DNA of 64,000 nt from JBKBIP01 sp046297495 (GTDB lineage Bacteria > Planctomycetota > Planctomycetia > Gemmatales > Gemmataceae): the NCBI GenBank assembly GCA_046297495.1, contig JBKBIP010000007.1, positions 124,001 through 188,000 of the forward strand. The letters are read 5' to 3'. A program made the position numbers and the translations under genes. The notes under the pieces were generated by a model. The model made no database searches. It saw nothing but the letters and a program-made list of their open reading frames with translations, and was not told the origin of the DNA. Shown here one piece after another: positions 36,199 through 45,332 of the stretch. Within the stretch, counting starts at the first letter, position 1; each line of letters opens with the position of its first letter.

Positions 36199-38034
36199 AT
36201 GTTGCAGACCGTGGAGGTCACCGTCGCCGGGACGCGCTGGCTGGTCGCCGCTCAGTACCGCAACGTCTTGCTCGATGACAAAGGCTTGCGCCTGGACGAG
36301 TGGCTCCGGATGGGACAGGCGCAGATTGTCAAGCATGGGCATCATCGCACGGTCTATCACGTGGTCCTGCCGGAAATGAATTTTTATTTGAAGCATTATC
36401 GCTTGCCAGACCTGCAATCGTGGTTCCGGCAGATGATTCGCCCCCCCAAAGCCCGCCGGGAATACCAACGCGCCTTGGCGGTGGCCGAGCGCGGCGTCCC
36501 CACCATCGCGCCTCTGGCCTTGGGAGAACGGATGAATTGCGTCGGCGCTGGGGAAAGTTACCTGATCACGCAAAGCAAAGCCAACGCGGAGCCGCTCAAT
36601 GTCTTTCTGGAAACCGTCCTGCCGCGCCTCGAGCCAGGTCGGCAAGCGCAAGTCCGCCAACTGCTGGCCGTGGAGATGGGCAACTTCATGGCCCACATGC
36701 ACTCTGTGGGGGTGGTTCACCTGGATTTACACCCCGGTAACTTGCTCGTCCGGTTAATCGATGACGCCTGGCCCGCGCTCTATCTCATCGACTTGCACGA
36801 TGTCCGCCTCGGCCATCCCCCTTGCTGGTCCGAAAGCCGGGCCAATCTGGTGGTGCTCAATCGCTGGTTCATGCTACGAGCCGGACGCACCGACCGGCTG
36901 CGCTTCTGGAAGGCCTACTGGCAGACACGCTGCCGAGCGGACCAATACTGGACGGGACTGGGTGAGGACGCCCACTCCCCCGGTTCGATCTGCCATCGTC
37001 TCTACTTCGAGGACTGGGCGTGCGAGTTGGAGCGCCGCACCTGGATCTCCAACTTGTGGTTCTGGCGCGCCCGCGACCGCCGTTATCTGCGCGATAACCG
37101 CTACTATCGTCACTGTCGGGCGCCAGGCATGGTCGGGCACATCGTTCGCGATTTGGATGACGCCGTCGTGCAGCAATTGCTGCGCTCCCCTGAGGAGCCG
37201 TTTCAGCGACCGGATGTCAAAGTGTGGAAACAATCGGCTTTTTCTCATGTAGCCGAGTTTGAATTGATCAACAACGGCGTGAGCCGGCCCGTCGTGTACA
37301 AGGCTTTTCGCCGCAAAAGCTGGAAAGACCCCTGGTCGGGTCTGGTGCAATGTACGGCGGCCCTGCGTTCGTGGGTGTTTGGCCACGGACTGCGCGATCG
37401 CGGCTTGCCGACCGCGCGCCCCTTGGCTGTCCTGCACCGCCGCCGCTGGGGTTTGCTGCGTGAAGGTTATCTGCTCATGGAGAAGATCGCCAATGCGTGC
37501 GACCTGCACCAGTTCATGGCCCGACTGATCCACTTGCCCGAAACCAAGCGCCGCGCCGTGCTGTGGCGGACCATCGAGCAAGTGGCCCAATTGGTGCGCG
37601 ACTTGCACGCCCGCCAACTCTCTCACCGCGACCTGAAGGCCACCAACGTCTTGGTGGCCGCCAAGCAACAGTTGGAAGAGACGGCTAACACCAATCCCAA
37701 CTCATTGATAGTTCAGGATGCCGAACCATCCTCATCGCCACGCGCCTACCGCCCGTTGTGCGTGACCCAAGGCGTGTGGTTGATCGACTTGGTGGGTGTC
37801 AGCCGCCACTGGCGCTTGCCATATGGTCGGCGCGTGCAAAATCTGGCGCGCTTGCACGCCAGCTTCCACCAACACCCCGGTTTGACGCGAACCGATAAAT
37901 TACGCTTCCTGCGCACCTATCTGCAATGGGGACTGCGCGGGCAGGACGGTTGGAAAAACTGGTGGCGCGACATTGATCAGGCCACGCAAGCCAAGGTCGC
38001 GCGCAACCGCCGTCGCGGTAGGGTCTTGACATGA
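36199..38034 (+). CDS. Two fused InaA/WaaP-like lipopolysaccharide kinase domains
   Basis: A 611-residue protein with GGGGGAAAGAGG upstream. Two atypical kinase domains lie in tandem. The first has a GHHRTVYHVVLPEMNFYLKHY lysine strand, the catalytic loop HLDLHPGNLLV and a metal motif in YLIDLHDVRLG. The second has VYKAFRRKSWKDP, HRDLKATNVLV and WLIDLVGVSRHW. These are the features of the lipopolysaccharide kinase (Kdo/WaaP, InaA) family, which phosphorylates core sugars. Both active sites look intact. Being next to a glycosyltransferase gene, it probably acts on an envelope glycolipid; the acceptor is unknown. Confidence 0.8.
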   Translation: MLQTVEVTVAGTRWLVAAQYRNVLLDDKGLRLDEWLRMGQAQIVKHGHHRTVYHVVLPEMNFYLKHYRLPDLQSWFRQMIRPPKARREYQRALAVAERGVPTIAPLALGERMNCVGAGESYLITQSKANAEPLNVFLETVLPRLEPGRQAQVRQLLAVEMGNFMAHMHSVGVVHLDLHPGNLLVRLIDDAWPALYLIDLHDVRLGHPPCWSESRANLVVLNRWFMLRAGRTDRLRFWKAYWQTRCRADQYWTGLGEDAHSPGSICHRLYFEDWACELERRTWISNLWFWRARDRRYLRDNRYYRHCRAPGMVGHIVRDLDDAVVQQLLRSPEEPFQRPDVKVWKQSAFSHVAEFELINNGVSRPVVYKAFRRKSWKDPWSGLVQCTAALRSWVFGHGLRDRGLPTARPLAVLHRRRWGLLREGYLLMEKIANACDLHQFMARLIHLPETKRRAVLWRTIEQVAQLVRDLHARQLSHRDLKATNVLVAAKQQLEETANTNPNSLIVQDAEPSSSPRAYRPLCVTQGVWLIDLVGVSRHWRLPYGRRVQNLARLHASFHQHPGLTRTDKLRFLRTYLQWGLRGQDGWKNWWRDIDQATQAKVARNRRRGRVLT

Positions 38035-38101
38035 CGTTTCGACTCGTCTGGTCAAGAAACGGCGGGAAACGTACAATCCCCCCGTCACGTGGCAGAGATC
38101 A

Positions 38102-38134
38102 GCGCTTAGCGGGCGAGCCGCAGGCTCGCCACAC
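38102..38134. repeat. GTTTAGCG repeat family copy
   Basis: GCGCTTAGCGGGCGAGCC then GCAGGCTCGCC, a short stem between two same-strand genes. Confidence 0.6.
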
Positions 38135-38169
38135 AAGGCTCCACGGAACCGAGGAAGGAAAAAGCAAGC

Positions 38170-39141
38170 ATGATGCGTGACTGGCCCGGTTTGCCGAAGC
38201 GTTCCGTTTACCGCCGATACTCCATTCCCTGCGCATGGCTGGTGTTGTGTGGTAGTTTCTGGCTGGTCGGCTGTCATGCGCTACGCATTCTGCCAACCTC
38301 GCACCCCGTCGAAAAACTAGAGAAGAAAGAGAAAACCAAAGACGCCGCCCCCCTATTGCCGTCCAAGCAATCCCATCGGGTTTCCCAATATGTCTTTTAC
38401 ACCGATTTCGACCTGAACACGGATCAACCTCTCTTTCACGAGCTAGCCGAGTTGCGCGACCAAGTGTACAAGGAGCTGCGACTGCCCCCGGCCAATACCG
38501 TCGTTCAAGTCTATCTCTTTGAAACCAAGGATGGCTACGAACAATTCATGCGCTCCCAGTATCCCGACCTGCCCAAGCGCCGGGCTTTCTTCGTCGCCCA
38601 GCCGCACGGACGGGGAACGGCGGAAGACCTGCTGGTCTATACGTACTGGAGCGACCGGATTCGTCAGGACTTACGCCACGAGCTGACCCATGCCTTGCTG
38701 CACAGTGTCCTGAAGGATGTGCCAATGTGGCTGGATGAAGGCTTGGCGGAGTTCTACGAATTGCCCCCCGAACGGCAGGGCATCAATGCCGAGTATCTCA
38801 GTCAGCTTCAGCGCGGCACGCCGGAACCGTTTCAGCCCAACCTCGTCCGCCTGGAGAAAGTCAGCAAAGTGCAACAAATGAATCCGGCGGAGTATCGGGA
38901 ATCGTGGGCTTGGGTTCATTTGATGTTGCGCGGTGAGCCGCAGGCGCGGGCCGTCTTGCTCGACTACCTGCAACAACTCCGCTTCACCGACAAACCGGAA
39001 CCGATGCAGCCCAAGCTAGCCCAGGTCTTCTCGAACCCGTCCCAGGCCTTGCTCGATCATTTGACCCAACTCGCTCCCCTCACCGATCAAGCTCGGAACA
39101 CTATCGAGAGCCATCCCAGCGGGGAAACCATCCCCCGGTGA
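38170..39141 (+). CDS. Lipoprotein metallopeptidase-like protein (DUF1570 type)
   Basis: A 323-residue predicted lipoprotein, with the lipobox LVGC at C35 after a hydrophobic stretch (AWLVLCGSFWLVGC). The core has a zinc-peptidase motif HELTH (H170, E171, H174) and a downstream WLDEGLAEFYE that can supply the third ligand (E190), as in gluzincins. The strand NTVVQVYLFETKDGYEQFM before it is typical of the planctomycete DUF1570 group. It may be an envelope protease; the substrate is unknown. Confidence 0.75.
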   Translation: MMRDWPGLPKRSVYRRYSIPCAWLVLCGSFWLVGCHALRILPTSHPVEKLEKKEKTKDAAPLLPSKQSHRVSQYVFYTDFDLNTDQPLFHELAELRDQVYKELRLPPANTVVQVYLFETKDGYEQFMRSQYPDLPKRRAFFVAQPHGRGTAEDLLVYTYWSDRIRQDLRHELTHALLHSVLKDVPMWLDEGLAEFYELPPERQGINAEYLSQLQRGTPEPFQPNLVRLEKVSKVQQMNPAEYRESWAWVHLMLRGEPQARAVLLDYLQQLRFTDKPEPMQPKLAQVFSNPSQALLDHLTQLAPLTDQARNTIESHPSGETIPR

Positions 39142-39324
39142 GGGTCCGTTTCCCAACGGGTTCGCTCGTTGGTTCGCGCTGCTCCTCCCCGGGGCAAAGG
39201 TTCCTGGTTCGAGGTATTGGCCGCCAGAGGCAATTTTTCCCTACTAACCTATACAAATGAATATCATAGGGATACCATGATGAAAGATTGTTTTTCCAAT
39301 CCATCTTTCCATTTGAGGTGAATC

Positions 39325-40095
39325 ATGGGTGCCACTACCAATCTACATACCAATAAACCATCCACACCCGAAGACATCACGCGCGCGCTCGCGGCGCCGT
39401 TCGATCCGCACCTGGTCAAGTTCAAGCCTGCCGCCGTGAGCGGCAATCGCGCCTTGGCGTTGGCCTATGTGGATGCCCGCGTCATTCAGGATCGACTCGA
39501 CGAAGTGCTGGGGGTGGAGGGTTGGCAAGACGATTACGAATGTTTGCCCGATGGCTCGGTGGTGTGCCGGCTGCGGTTGCGTATTGGTGACGAATGGGTG
39601 ACGAAAGTAGACGTCGGCGGACCTAGCGAACAGCCCGCCGGCGGCGACCGCATGAAGGCGGCCTTCAGCGACGCGCTGAAGCGAGCGGCGGTCAAGTTCG
39701 GCATCGGCCGGTACTTGTATCGCTTTCCGGCCCAATGGGTCGATTATGATCCGCAGCGCCGCCAGTTTCGCCAGCCGCCGAAGCTGCCCGATGGTGCCCA
39801 TCCGCGAGAGACCGCCCCCGCCAAACCGCCGCGGCAGTCGGCGGTCCATCTGATGCCCGCCAACGGCACGGAGCTGCACCGCCGCTTGAGCGCCTACGAC
39901 GCCACACTGGCCGCGCAAGGTTTATGCCGGCCCGGCGCCTTGCTCGAACATGTGCAACGCACGGGGGCGCAAGCTGGTTATGCCGGCGACATAACCAGCT
40001 GGACCGGACCTGCCATTGAATTAGCAGTGGAGACCGCCAAAGCCTTCGCCAAGCAACAACGTCAACCCAGCCCCGAACGCAAGGACGTGGCGTGA
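39325..40095 (+). CDS. Rad52/Rad22-like DNA-annealing protein
   Basis: A 256-residue protein with GAGG before the ATG. Residues about 20-150 carry the Rad52-fold pattern: LALAYVDARVIQDRLDEVLGVEGWQDDYE, a VCRLRLRIGDEWVTKVDVG beta hairpin, and GDRMKAAFSDALKRAAVKFGIGRYLYRFP. This is the single-strand-annealing core shared with eukaryotic Rad52 and phage relatives. The C-terminal 90 residues are a Pro-rich linker and a small helical domain. No phage genes surround it, so it may be a chromosomal annealing protein. Confidence 0.85.
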   Translation: MGATTNLHTNKPSTPEDITRALAAPFDPHLVKFKPAAVSGNRALALAYVDARVIQDRLDEVLGVEGWQDDYECLPDGSVVCRLRLRIGDEWVTKVDVGGPSEQPAGGDRMKAAFSDALKRAAVKFGIGRYLYRFPAQWVDYDPQRRQFRQPPKLPDGAHPRETAPAKPPRQSAVHLMPANGTELHRRLSAYDATLAAQGLCRPGALLEHVQRTGAQAGYAGDITSWTGPAIELAVETAKAFAKQQRQPSPERKDVA

Positions 40096-40113
40096 GCTTG
40101 GGCGCTTACGCCG

Positions 40114-41058
40114 TCAAAAGGCGATGCGCTGCACGCGATGGTTTTCACTGTCGATGACGTGAATACAATCGTGACTATCAATCGCCAAGGCCCAGGGACT
40201 GCGTAGTTGGCCAGGCTCGCCGCCGGGACCACCCCACCAACCCAGCGATTTCCCATCGGGAGTGAATTTCTGCACGCGATGGTTGCCGTACTCAACGACA
40301 TACAATACACCCTTGGACGAAAAAGCCAGATCGTAAGGGTACTTCAGCTCCCCAAGGTTCTCACCAGGACGGCCGATCACGCGCACCAGCTGGCCGTTCT
40401 TGGTGAATACCTGCACGCGATGATTGCAAGCGTCGGCCACGTATAAATAGCCGTCCGGACCCCAGGCCAGCGAGCGGATCGTGGCGAACTGGCCGGGGTT
40501 GGTGCCGCGACTCCCCCAACACAACAGGAACTTGCCGTCCGGGTCGAGCTTGGTGATGCGCTCGTTGATGCCAAACTCAGCGACATAAAAATTCCCCTCG
40601 CTATCTTGTTCCGCGTCGCTGATGTAACCGAATTGTCCCGGCTCCGATCCCGGACTACCGCCAATGGTGCGCAGCAGTTGGCCATCATGGTTATAGATGC
40701 GCAAGCAATGGTAGTGCGAATCGCTGACCAGCAAGTTACCGTCGCGGTCGATGCTCAAGCCGCTGGGCCGGCCATTGCGGTAGTCCGGCGTGGTCCACGA
40801 TGGCCCCCGATATTGGCCGTCGCGGTCATAGACTTGAATCCGCGCCGTGAAATCGACGAGAAACAAGCGATCCCGAGCATCGATGGCGGCCGCGCGGGGT
40901 TTGACCAAATCGCCCGCCCGCACGCCGCGCCGTCCCCAAACGATTTCCGCTTCACCGGAGCCGCCGCCATAGCCGAACAGCACGAACCAACCGCACGCCG
41001 CCACCAAACCAGCGCCAGCCAAGCGACATAACCAGGTTATCAGCGACTCAGCAATCAC
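40114..41058 (-). CDS. NHL-repeat beta-propeller protein
   Basis: A 314-residue protein beginning with GTG at 41058. An N-terminal membrane anchor or signal (LAGAGLVAACGWFVLFGYGGG) is followed by about six NHL blades, e.g. KPRAAAIDARDRLFLVDF, RPSGLSIDRDGNLLVSDS, YPYDLAFSSKGVLYVVEYGNHRVQKF and SPWALAIDSHDCIHVIDSENHRVQRI. NHL propellers mediate binding, and no catalytic domain is fused. The gene ends 19 bases from the convergent Rad52-like gene. Confidence 0.8.
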   Translation of the reverse strand: MIAESLITWLCRLAGAGLVAACGWFVLFGYGGGSGEAEIVWGRRGVRAGDLVKPRAAAIDARDRLFLVDFTARIQVYDRDGQYRGPSWTTPDYRNGRPSGLSIDRDGNLLVSDSHYHCLRIYNHDGQLLRTIGGSPGSEPGQFGYISDAEQDSEGNFYVAEFGINERITKLDPDGKFLLCWGSRGTNPGQFATIRSLAWGPDGYLYVADACNHRVQVFTKNGQLVRVIGRPGENLGELKYPYDLAFSSKGVLYVVEYGNHRVQKFTPDGKSLGWWGGPGGEPGQLRSPWALAIDSHDCIHVIDSENHRVQRIAF

Positions 41059-41196
41059 CGTGCCGTCTCGTCAACAAACACAATCGAAAAACGAACTGTC
41101 CATACCTGCCGTTATCGGGAACATGTTCAACCTACCAGGACGCTTTGCTCCTGACAATCCACCCAATCAGAACGGCGACTCACAAAACCAATCCGC

Positions 41197-42030
41197 TTAC
41201 ACAGGGGGTACGGTGGCGGCTGGCGCTGAGGTGGCCAATCGCGCGGGGCCAAAGTCGGGGTGCCGCAGGACGCGCCGAAAATCCGCCGCCTGCTCCCGCC
41301 AGCGGATGGACATGTCGGCGGAAGGGGTTTGGATGTCGAGGGGCACTTCCACCATGAAGCAGCTCAGAAAATTGGCTTTCGCCAGGATTTCGGCATGAAC
41401 GAAGGGGCCGTGGGATTGAATCGGAATGCGCTCGAAGATGGACCGGCGAAACAGTTTGAAGGGGCAAGTGATGTCCACGATCTGCACCCCCATCAGCAAG
41501 CGAATCAGCCAGTGATAGGCCAGCCCCTTCCAGCCGGGCCAGACGGCGCGCTCTTCTAGCTCAATACCGAACAAGACCCGCGGCAACACCCAGCGGAGGC
41601 TGGATGCGATGCGCCAGGTCGGCGTTGGCGGCGGCGCGGCCCGGCCTCCCGCAACCAGGTCCACGCGGTCGATTTCCTTCAGCAACAGAGTCAAATACTC
41701 CGGGCGGTAGGCGGGATCGCAAGCGGTGTAGGCCACCAGTGGCAGCCGGGCCATCGCCAAGCCGGCCCGCAAATCGGCCCCGATCCCTGGCGCGTCATCA
41801 TGCCGGCACAGACGGGCGCGCGGAGCTGACGCCACACGCGCCATAATATCGTCACTGATTTCCTGCCGCCCGTCCGCAATCAGGATCAGCTCGGATGCTT
41901 GCGGCAGCGCGTCCAGATAGGCCAGCCAAGCGTCGATGACTGGTCGCCATTGCTGCGGCTCGGCGCGTAGGGGCAGCAGAACGCTAATTCCCTCGGTGGC
42001 GATGGCTGGTCGTTCCCAGTTGATCGACAT
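41197..42030 (-). CDS. Family 2 glycosyltransferase
   Basis: A 277-residue GT-A-fold enzyme. GISVLLPLRAEPQQW opens the fold. The nucleotide-sugar and metal motif is in LPLVAYTACDPAYRPEYL. The acceptor region contains DITCPFKLFRRSIFERIPIQSHGPFVHAEILAKA, which resembles dolichyl-phosphate mannosyltransferase-type GT2 proteins that make polyprenyl-phosphate sugars. It overlaps by 47 bases the GT39-like gene on the same strand, whose enzyme would use such a lipid-linked sugar donor, so the pair forms a sensible pathway. Confidence 0.82.
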   Translation of the reverse strand: MSINWERPAIATEGISVLLPLRAEPQQWRPVIDAWLAYLDALPQASELILIADGRQEISDDIMARVASAPRARLCRHDDAPGIGADLRAGLAMARLPLVAYTACDPAYRPEYLTLLLKEIDRVDLVAGGRAAPPPTPTWRIASSLRWVLPRVLFGIELEERAVWPGWKGLAYHWLIRLLMGVQIVDITCPFKLFRRSIFERIPIQSHGPFVHAEILAKANFLSCFMVEVPLDIQTPSADMSIRWREQAADFRRVLRHPDFGPARLATSAPAATVPPV

Positions 42031-43606
42031 GATGATTGCTCGTGTGTGAGACGGTTGGCCGGCGGTGTGGTCGGGTGCGAACCACGACCAACGGCTGAGC
42101 GTGCGCGCCCCCGGCCAGATCGGTGTTGCGCAGTACTTCCACCAGGGTCCCCGACGAAACGTGGCGCGGCCAGGCGGCGGCGTCTTCGGGAGTCATCACG
42201 ATGTAATAGCCGCGCCGGCTGGCCCAAACGTCCAGATTCTCCCATTCCAAAAACGTATTGAGTGGTGGTCCCAGATGGAAGGCCAAAGCGTGGGCTTCCG
42301 TGCGAAAAAACAGGACGGGCCGAGGTGCCGGGGCCAGCTGGCGGATGGCGGCGGCGAAGGCGCGATGCTCGCGCTGTGGCTCGAGGCGCGGTAGATAATG
42401 GACCACATACGCCCACCAACCCACCAGACAAGCCACGATCACTCCCGCCAGGCCCCACGCCCCGCGCCGCCGCTGAGCCTTGGTGGCAAAGAGCTGGTCC
42501 GCCGCGCAGCCGAGAAACAGCGCCAAACCGGGAAAAGCCGGCAGCAGGTAATCCGCCCGCTTGAAACGCATCAAGGACAAGAGCAAGACCATGCTGGCGG
42601 CCCAGAGCAAGCCAAAGCGGGCTTCGGGGTCGCGGGCGAATCCCTTCCGCCGCCAACCCCACCAGGCCGCCCCCGCCAGCGCTGGCGTCCAGGGTAGAAA
42701 ATCGAACGCCAGCCGCGGCGCGTAGAACCACCACGGCTTGGCCGCCAACGCCTCGGCTCCACCCAAGCCACGCTGGAGATTGTGATACCAGAAGAAGGAC
42801 TGCGTGAACGCGCCGCCGCTTTGGCGATCCAACCACCAGAAATAGGGTCCAACCAGGGCGAGCACCAGCGGCACGCCCCACCAGAGCGAGGAGCATCGCC
42901 AGCTGGTCACTCCAGCCCGCCAACGCCGCTCGAGCAGCCAGTGACTTACCATCACCACTATTGGCAACACGGCGCCAATCGGCCCCTTGAGCAGCACGGC
43001 GACCGCCACCGCGAGGTAAACGAGAATCAGCCAAGGCCAGGCGGCGCGCCGCTTCCAGGCCACATAATACGCCCCCAGCGCCACGCCGACACACAACGTC
43101 AGCGGCATGTCGATCCGGCCGGTGCGGGCCAGCCAGGTGTAATGTTGCGCCGTGGCCAGCACCAAAGCGGCGCCGAACCCGGCACGCGACCGCCCACAAG
43201 CCACGCCCCAACCAAACAGCAGCAGGACGCCGGCCCAGCCCGCCAACGCCGCCGGCAAGCGAACGGCCCAGGCATCAACCGCCGTGCCACGCCCCCGCGC
43301 CGCCAACGCCACCAGCCAATAGTACAAGGGCGGTTTTTGCACGTCGAGTTGGCCGTCGTACAAATGCGGCAACCGCCCCCAGCCGTGTATCAGTATCCCT
43401 TGGGCTTCCTGCGCCGCCCGCGCTTCGTGACTGCTCCACAAATCCCGCTCCGCCAAGTGATGGAAGAACAGCAAACCACAACAGAGACTCAAGACTAGCA
43501 CAGGAAGGATATAGAGGAAAAATCCGGCAGGTATCGACAACCGGCCCCGAAAACGCCCCCGCGCCGTACTGACGACCCGATAAGATGGAGATGCAATGCG
43601 ACGCAT
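41984..43606 (-). CDS. GT39/ArnT-like membrane glycosyltransferase
   Basis: About 540 residues with some ten membrane helices. The ATG at 43606 follows GGGA; the TTG at 43609 is less likely. The first outer loop has the family acidic motif (FHHLAERDLWSSHEARAAQEA), followed by VQKPPLYYWL, as in ArnT and other GT-C enzymes that move sugars from a polyprenyl-phosphate donor to lipid or protein outside the membrane. The C-terminal region is a soluble domain. The GT2 gene that may make its donor overlaps its end. Confidence 0.83.
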   Translation of the reverse strand: MRRIASPSYRVVSTARGRFRGRLSIPAGFFLYILPVLVLSLCCGLLFFHHLAERDLWSSHEARAAQEAQGILIHGWGRLPHLYDGQLDVQKPPLYYWLVALAARGRGTAVDAWAVRLPAALAGWAGVLLLFGWGVACGRSRAGFGAALVLATAQHYTWLARTGRIDMPLTLCVGVALGAYYVAWKRRAAWPWLILVYLAVAVAVLLKGPIGAVLPIVVMVSHWLLERRWRAGVTSWRCSSLWWGVPLVLALVGPYFWWLDRQSGGAFTQSFFWYHNLQRGLGGAEALAAKPWWFYAPRLAFDFLPWTPALAGAAWWGWRRKGFARDPEARFGLLWAASMVLLLSLMRFKRADYLLPAFPGLALFLGCAADQLFATKAQRRRGAWGLAGVIVACLVGWWAYVVHYLPRLEPQREHRAFAAAIRQLAPAPRPVLFFRTEAHALAFHLGPPLNTFLEWENLDVWASRRGYYIVMTPEDAAAWPRHVSSGTLVEVLRNTDLAGGAHAQPLVVVRTRPHRRPTVSHTSNHHVDQLGTTSHRHRGN

Positions 43607-43898
43607 CAACGATTCCCACGTATCCGCGAGGAAAAAACTTGCTATTCCCGCGTGGCGCGTTACCTTAACCTATAGATAGCTTGGCTATGGTTTGATTCGA
43701 GTAGGATAGGATGGTGAGTAGCGCCATGCCGGCAATGGAATCTTTTAACAAAATCATCCGTTTGCCTCAAGGCGATTGACAACGGCTGTGGCAGCTCCAG
43801 GCCGCACCTTGTTTTGTTGGCTGAGTAGTCGATCTTTGCCCAATTTTCCAAGTTTACCGAATGGCGTCATCCTTCAGGAAGATTGGGGGACATAGGGC

Positions 43899-45233
43899 AT
43901 GAGCCATGACATCATCCGCGCGTGGTTGAAGCTTCCGACCAACGATTGGCCGCCGGATCACTACACCCTCTTGGACCTATCACCGGAGGAAGCCGATGCC
44001 CACCGCATTGAGCAAGCCGTGCAAGAGCGCATGGACATCGTGCGCCGGTATCAGTTGTTACATCCCGATCAGGTCACGGAGGCCATGAATCGACTGGCCC
44101 AAGCGCTCATCTGCTTGACCGACCCGAAAGCCCGCGCCAAATACGACTCGACCTTGCGGAAGAAGCCGAAAGTAGCGGTCCTTGTGAACAATGGGGCAGC
44201 CGCTCGCAATGAGCCGGACTCAACACCACGAACGGCTGTCCGCTCGACGAAGCCAACCACCAAGGGTCAGAAGGGGACGAATGGCACGCCAGCACCGCCT
44301 CCTTCCACTACGGCGGGCGAAGCATTGGACGACGATCCGCACCGCTGGTTGTACGGACCGTGGCCGCGACACGATTTGGCCGCCGCCGTTCCGCCGTTTC
44401 CCGACGGGGCGACCGTGTTGGATTGGGAAGAGGCCCCCCCACCGGAACGGTCCAGTGAAATTCCCGTTGGCATTATAGTGTCCTCGTCGCGGCCGCGAAC
44501 CAGCCCGGAATTCCCGGAAGTGGTCGATGCCATCCCCGCCCTGCAAGGGGAGATCGACGCGGCCCAATCATCCACTGTCGCCCGCCACGGCTTGACCACG
44601 CGGCGAGCGCTGTATCGCCGCATCGCCATCACCCGGCAACTGTTGTATGCCTGGAATCAACTGGGGATTTACTTGAAGGACTCCCAGCGCAAATTATCTC
44701 GGCGTTTGGAAGGTCAAGACGTGATCCGCCAGTTGAACATTGTTCGCCGCCAGCTGCACGATTTTCCACCGTTATTAGGCCAAGCCGGTCAACCGGGTTA
44801 TCTCGTCGTGGCCCTGGCCCGGCAGCCATACATCTTGCAGACCTTCCGCTCGTTGTCCTCCCACCAGCGCGAAGCCTTGGCCCGTGATTGGCAAGCGGGC
44901 CAATCGTTGTTGCTGGCCCATCGTCAATTCCTACGCGCCGAGCTACGCGCCGCGCGCAGCAAGACCTTGGGGGGCCGGATGGTCCGGGCGGCGAAAGAAT
45001 TGATCCTGGATCATTCGGGGATTGGTTTGTTCGTTTTGGGTTTGGTGGCTGTCAATCTCGCCTGCCGCACGCCAACGGCCCTGTGCATCGGCCAAGCCCT
45101 GCTGATCTTAATCGTCGCCTATGTCTTCCTGCTCGTCCGCAGCCATCTCCCCGGTAAAGACTGGCTGCGCCGCTCCTCTCTGCCCGCCGCGGAACCAACC
45201 GCGCAAACCATCTCCAGAACGGCGGCGCGGTGA
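43899..45233 (+). CDS. J-domain-like protein with C-terminal membrane helices
   Basis: A 444-residue protein with GGGGG upstream of the ATG. Residues 20-90 resemble a degenerate J domain (DHYTLLDLSPEEADAHRIEQAV... MNRLAQALICLTDPKARAKYD). The HPD tripeptide present (LLHPDQ) is out of the usual loop, so DnaK stimulation is doubtful. A Pro/Thr-rich linker and a helical middle region follow, then two membrane segments (GIGLFVLGLVAVNLACR; ALCIGQALLILIVAYVFLLV). This layout recurs in planctomycetes and its function is not known to me. Confidence 0.65.
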   Translation: MSHDIIRAWLKLPTNDWPPDHYTLLDLSPEEADAHRIEQAVQERMDIVRRYQLLHPDQVTEAMNRLAQALICLTDPKARAKYDSTLRKKPKVAVLVNNGAAARNEPDSTPRTAVRSTKPTTKGQKGTNGTPAPPPSTTAGEALDDDPHRWLYGPWPRHDLAAAVPPFPDGATVLDWEEAPPPERSSEIPVGIIVSSSRPRTSPEFPEVVDAIPALQGEIDAAQSSTVARHGLTTRRALYRRIAITRQLLYAWNQLGIYLKDSQRKLSRRLEGQDVIRQLNIVRRQLHDFPPLLGQAGQPGYLVVALARQPYILQTFRSLSSHQREALARDWQAGQSLLLAHRQFLRAELRAARSKTLGGRMVRAAKELILDHSGIGLFVLGLVAVNLACRTPTALCIGQALLILIVAYVFLLVRSHLPGKDWLRRSSLPAAEPTAQTISRTAAR

Positions 45234-45248
45234 CAATACCGGGATGAT

Positions 45249-45295
45249 GATTCATCGTTGCGCGCTGGCGCTCGCCCCACGCGAAACGATGAATC
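45249..45295. repeat. Intergenic hairpin, GATTCATCG family, copy 5
   Basis: GATTCATCGTTGCGCGC pairs with the right arm GCGAAACGATGAATC. It sits between convergent genes. Confidence 0.75.
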
Positions 45296-45332
45296 CATCA
45301 TCGCAATCAAGAAGTTATTTCTCAGTGAGTTT

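Noticed and set aside
43899..45233. A functional DnaJ co-chaperone
   Set aside because: The HPD tripeptide is not in the normal loop position and the zinc and client-binding domains are absent.
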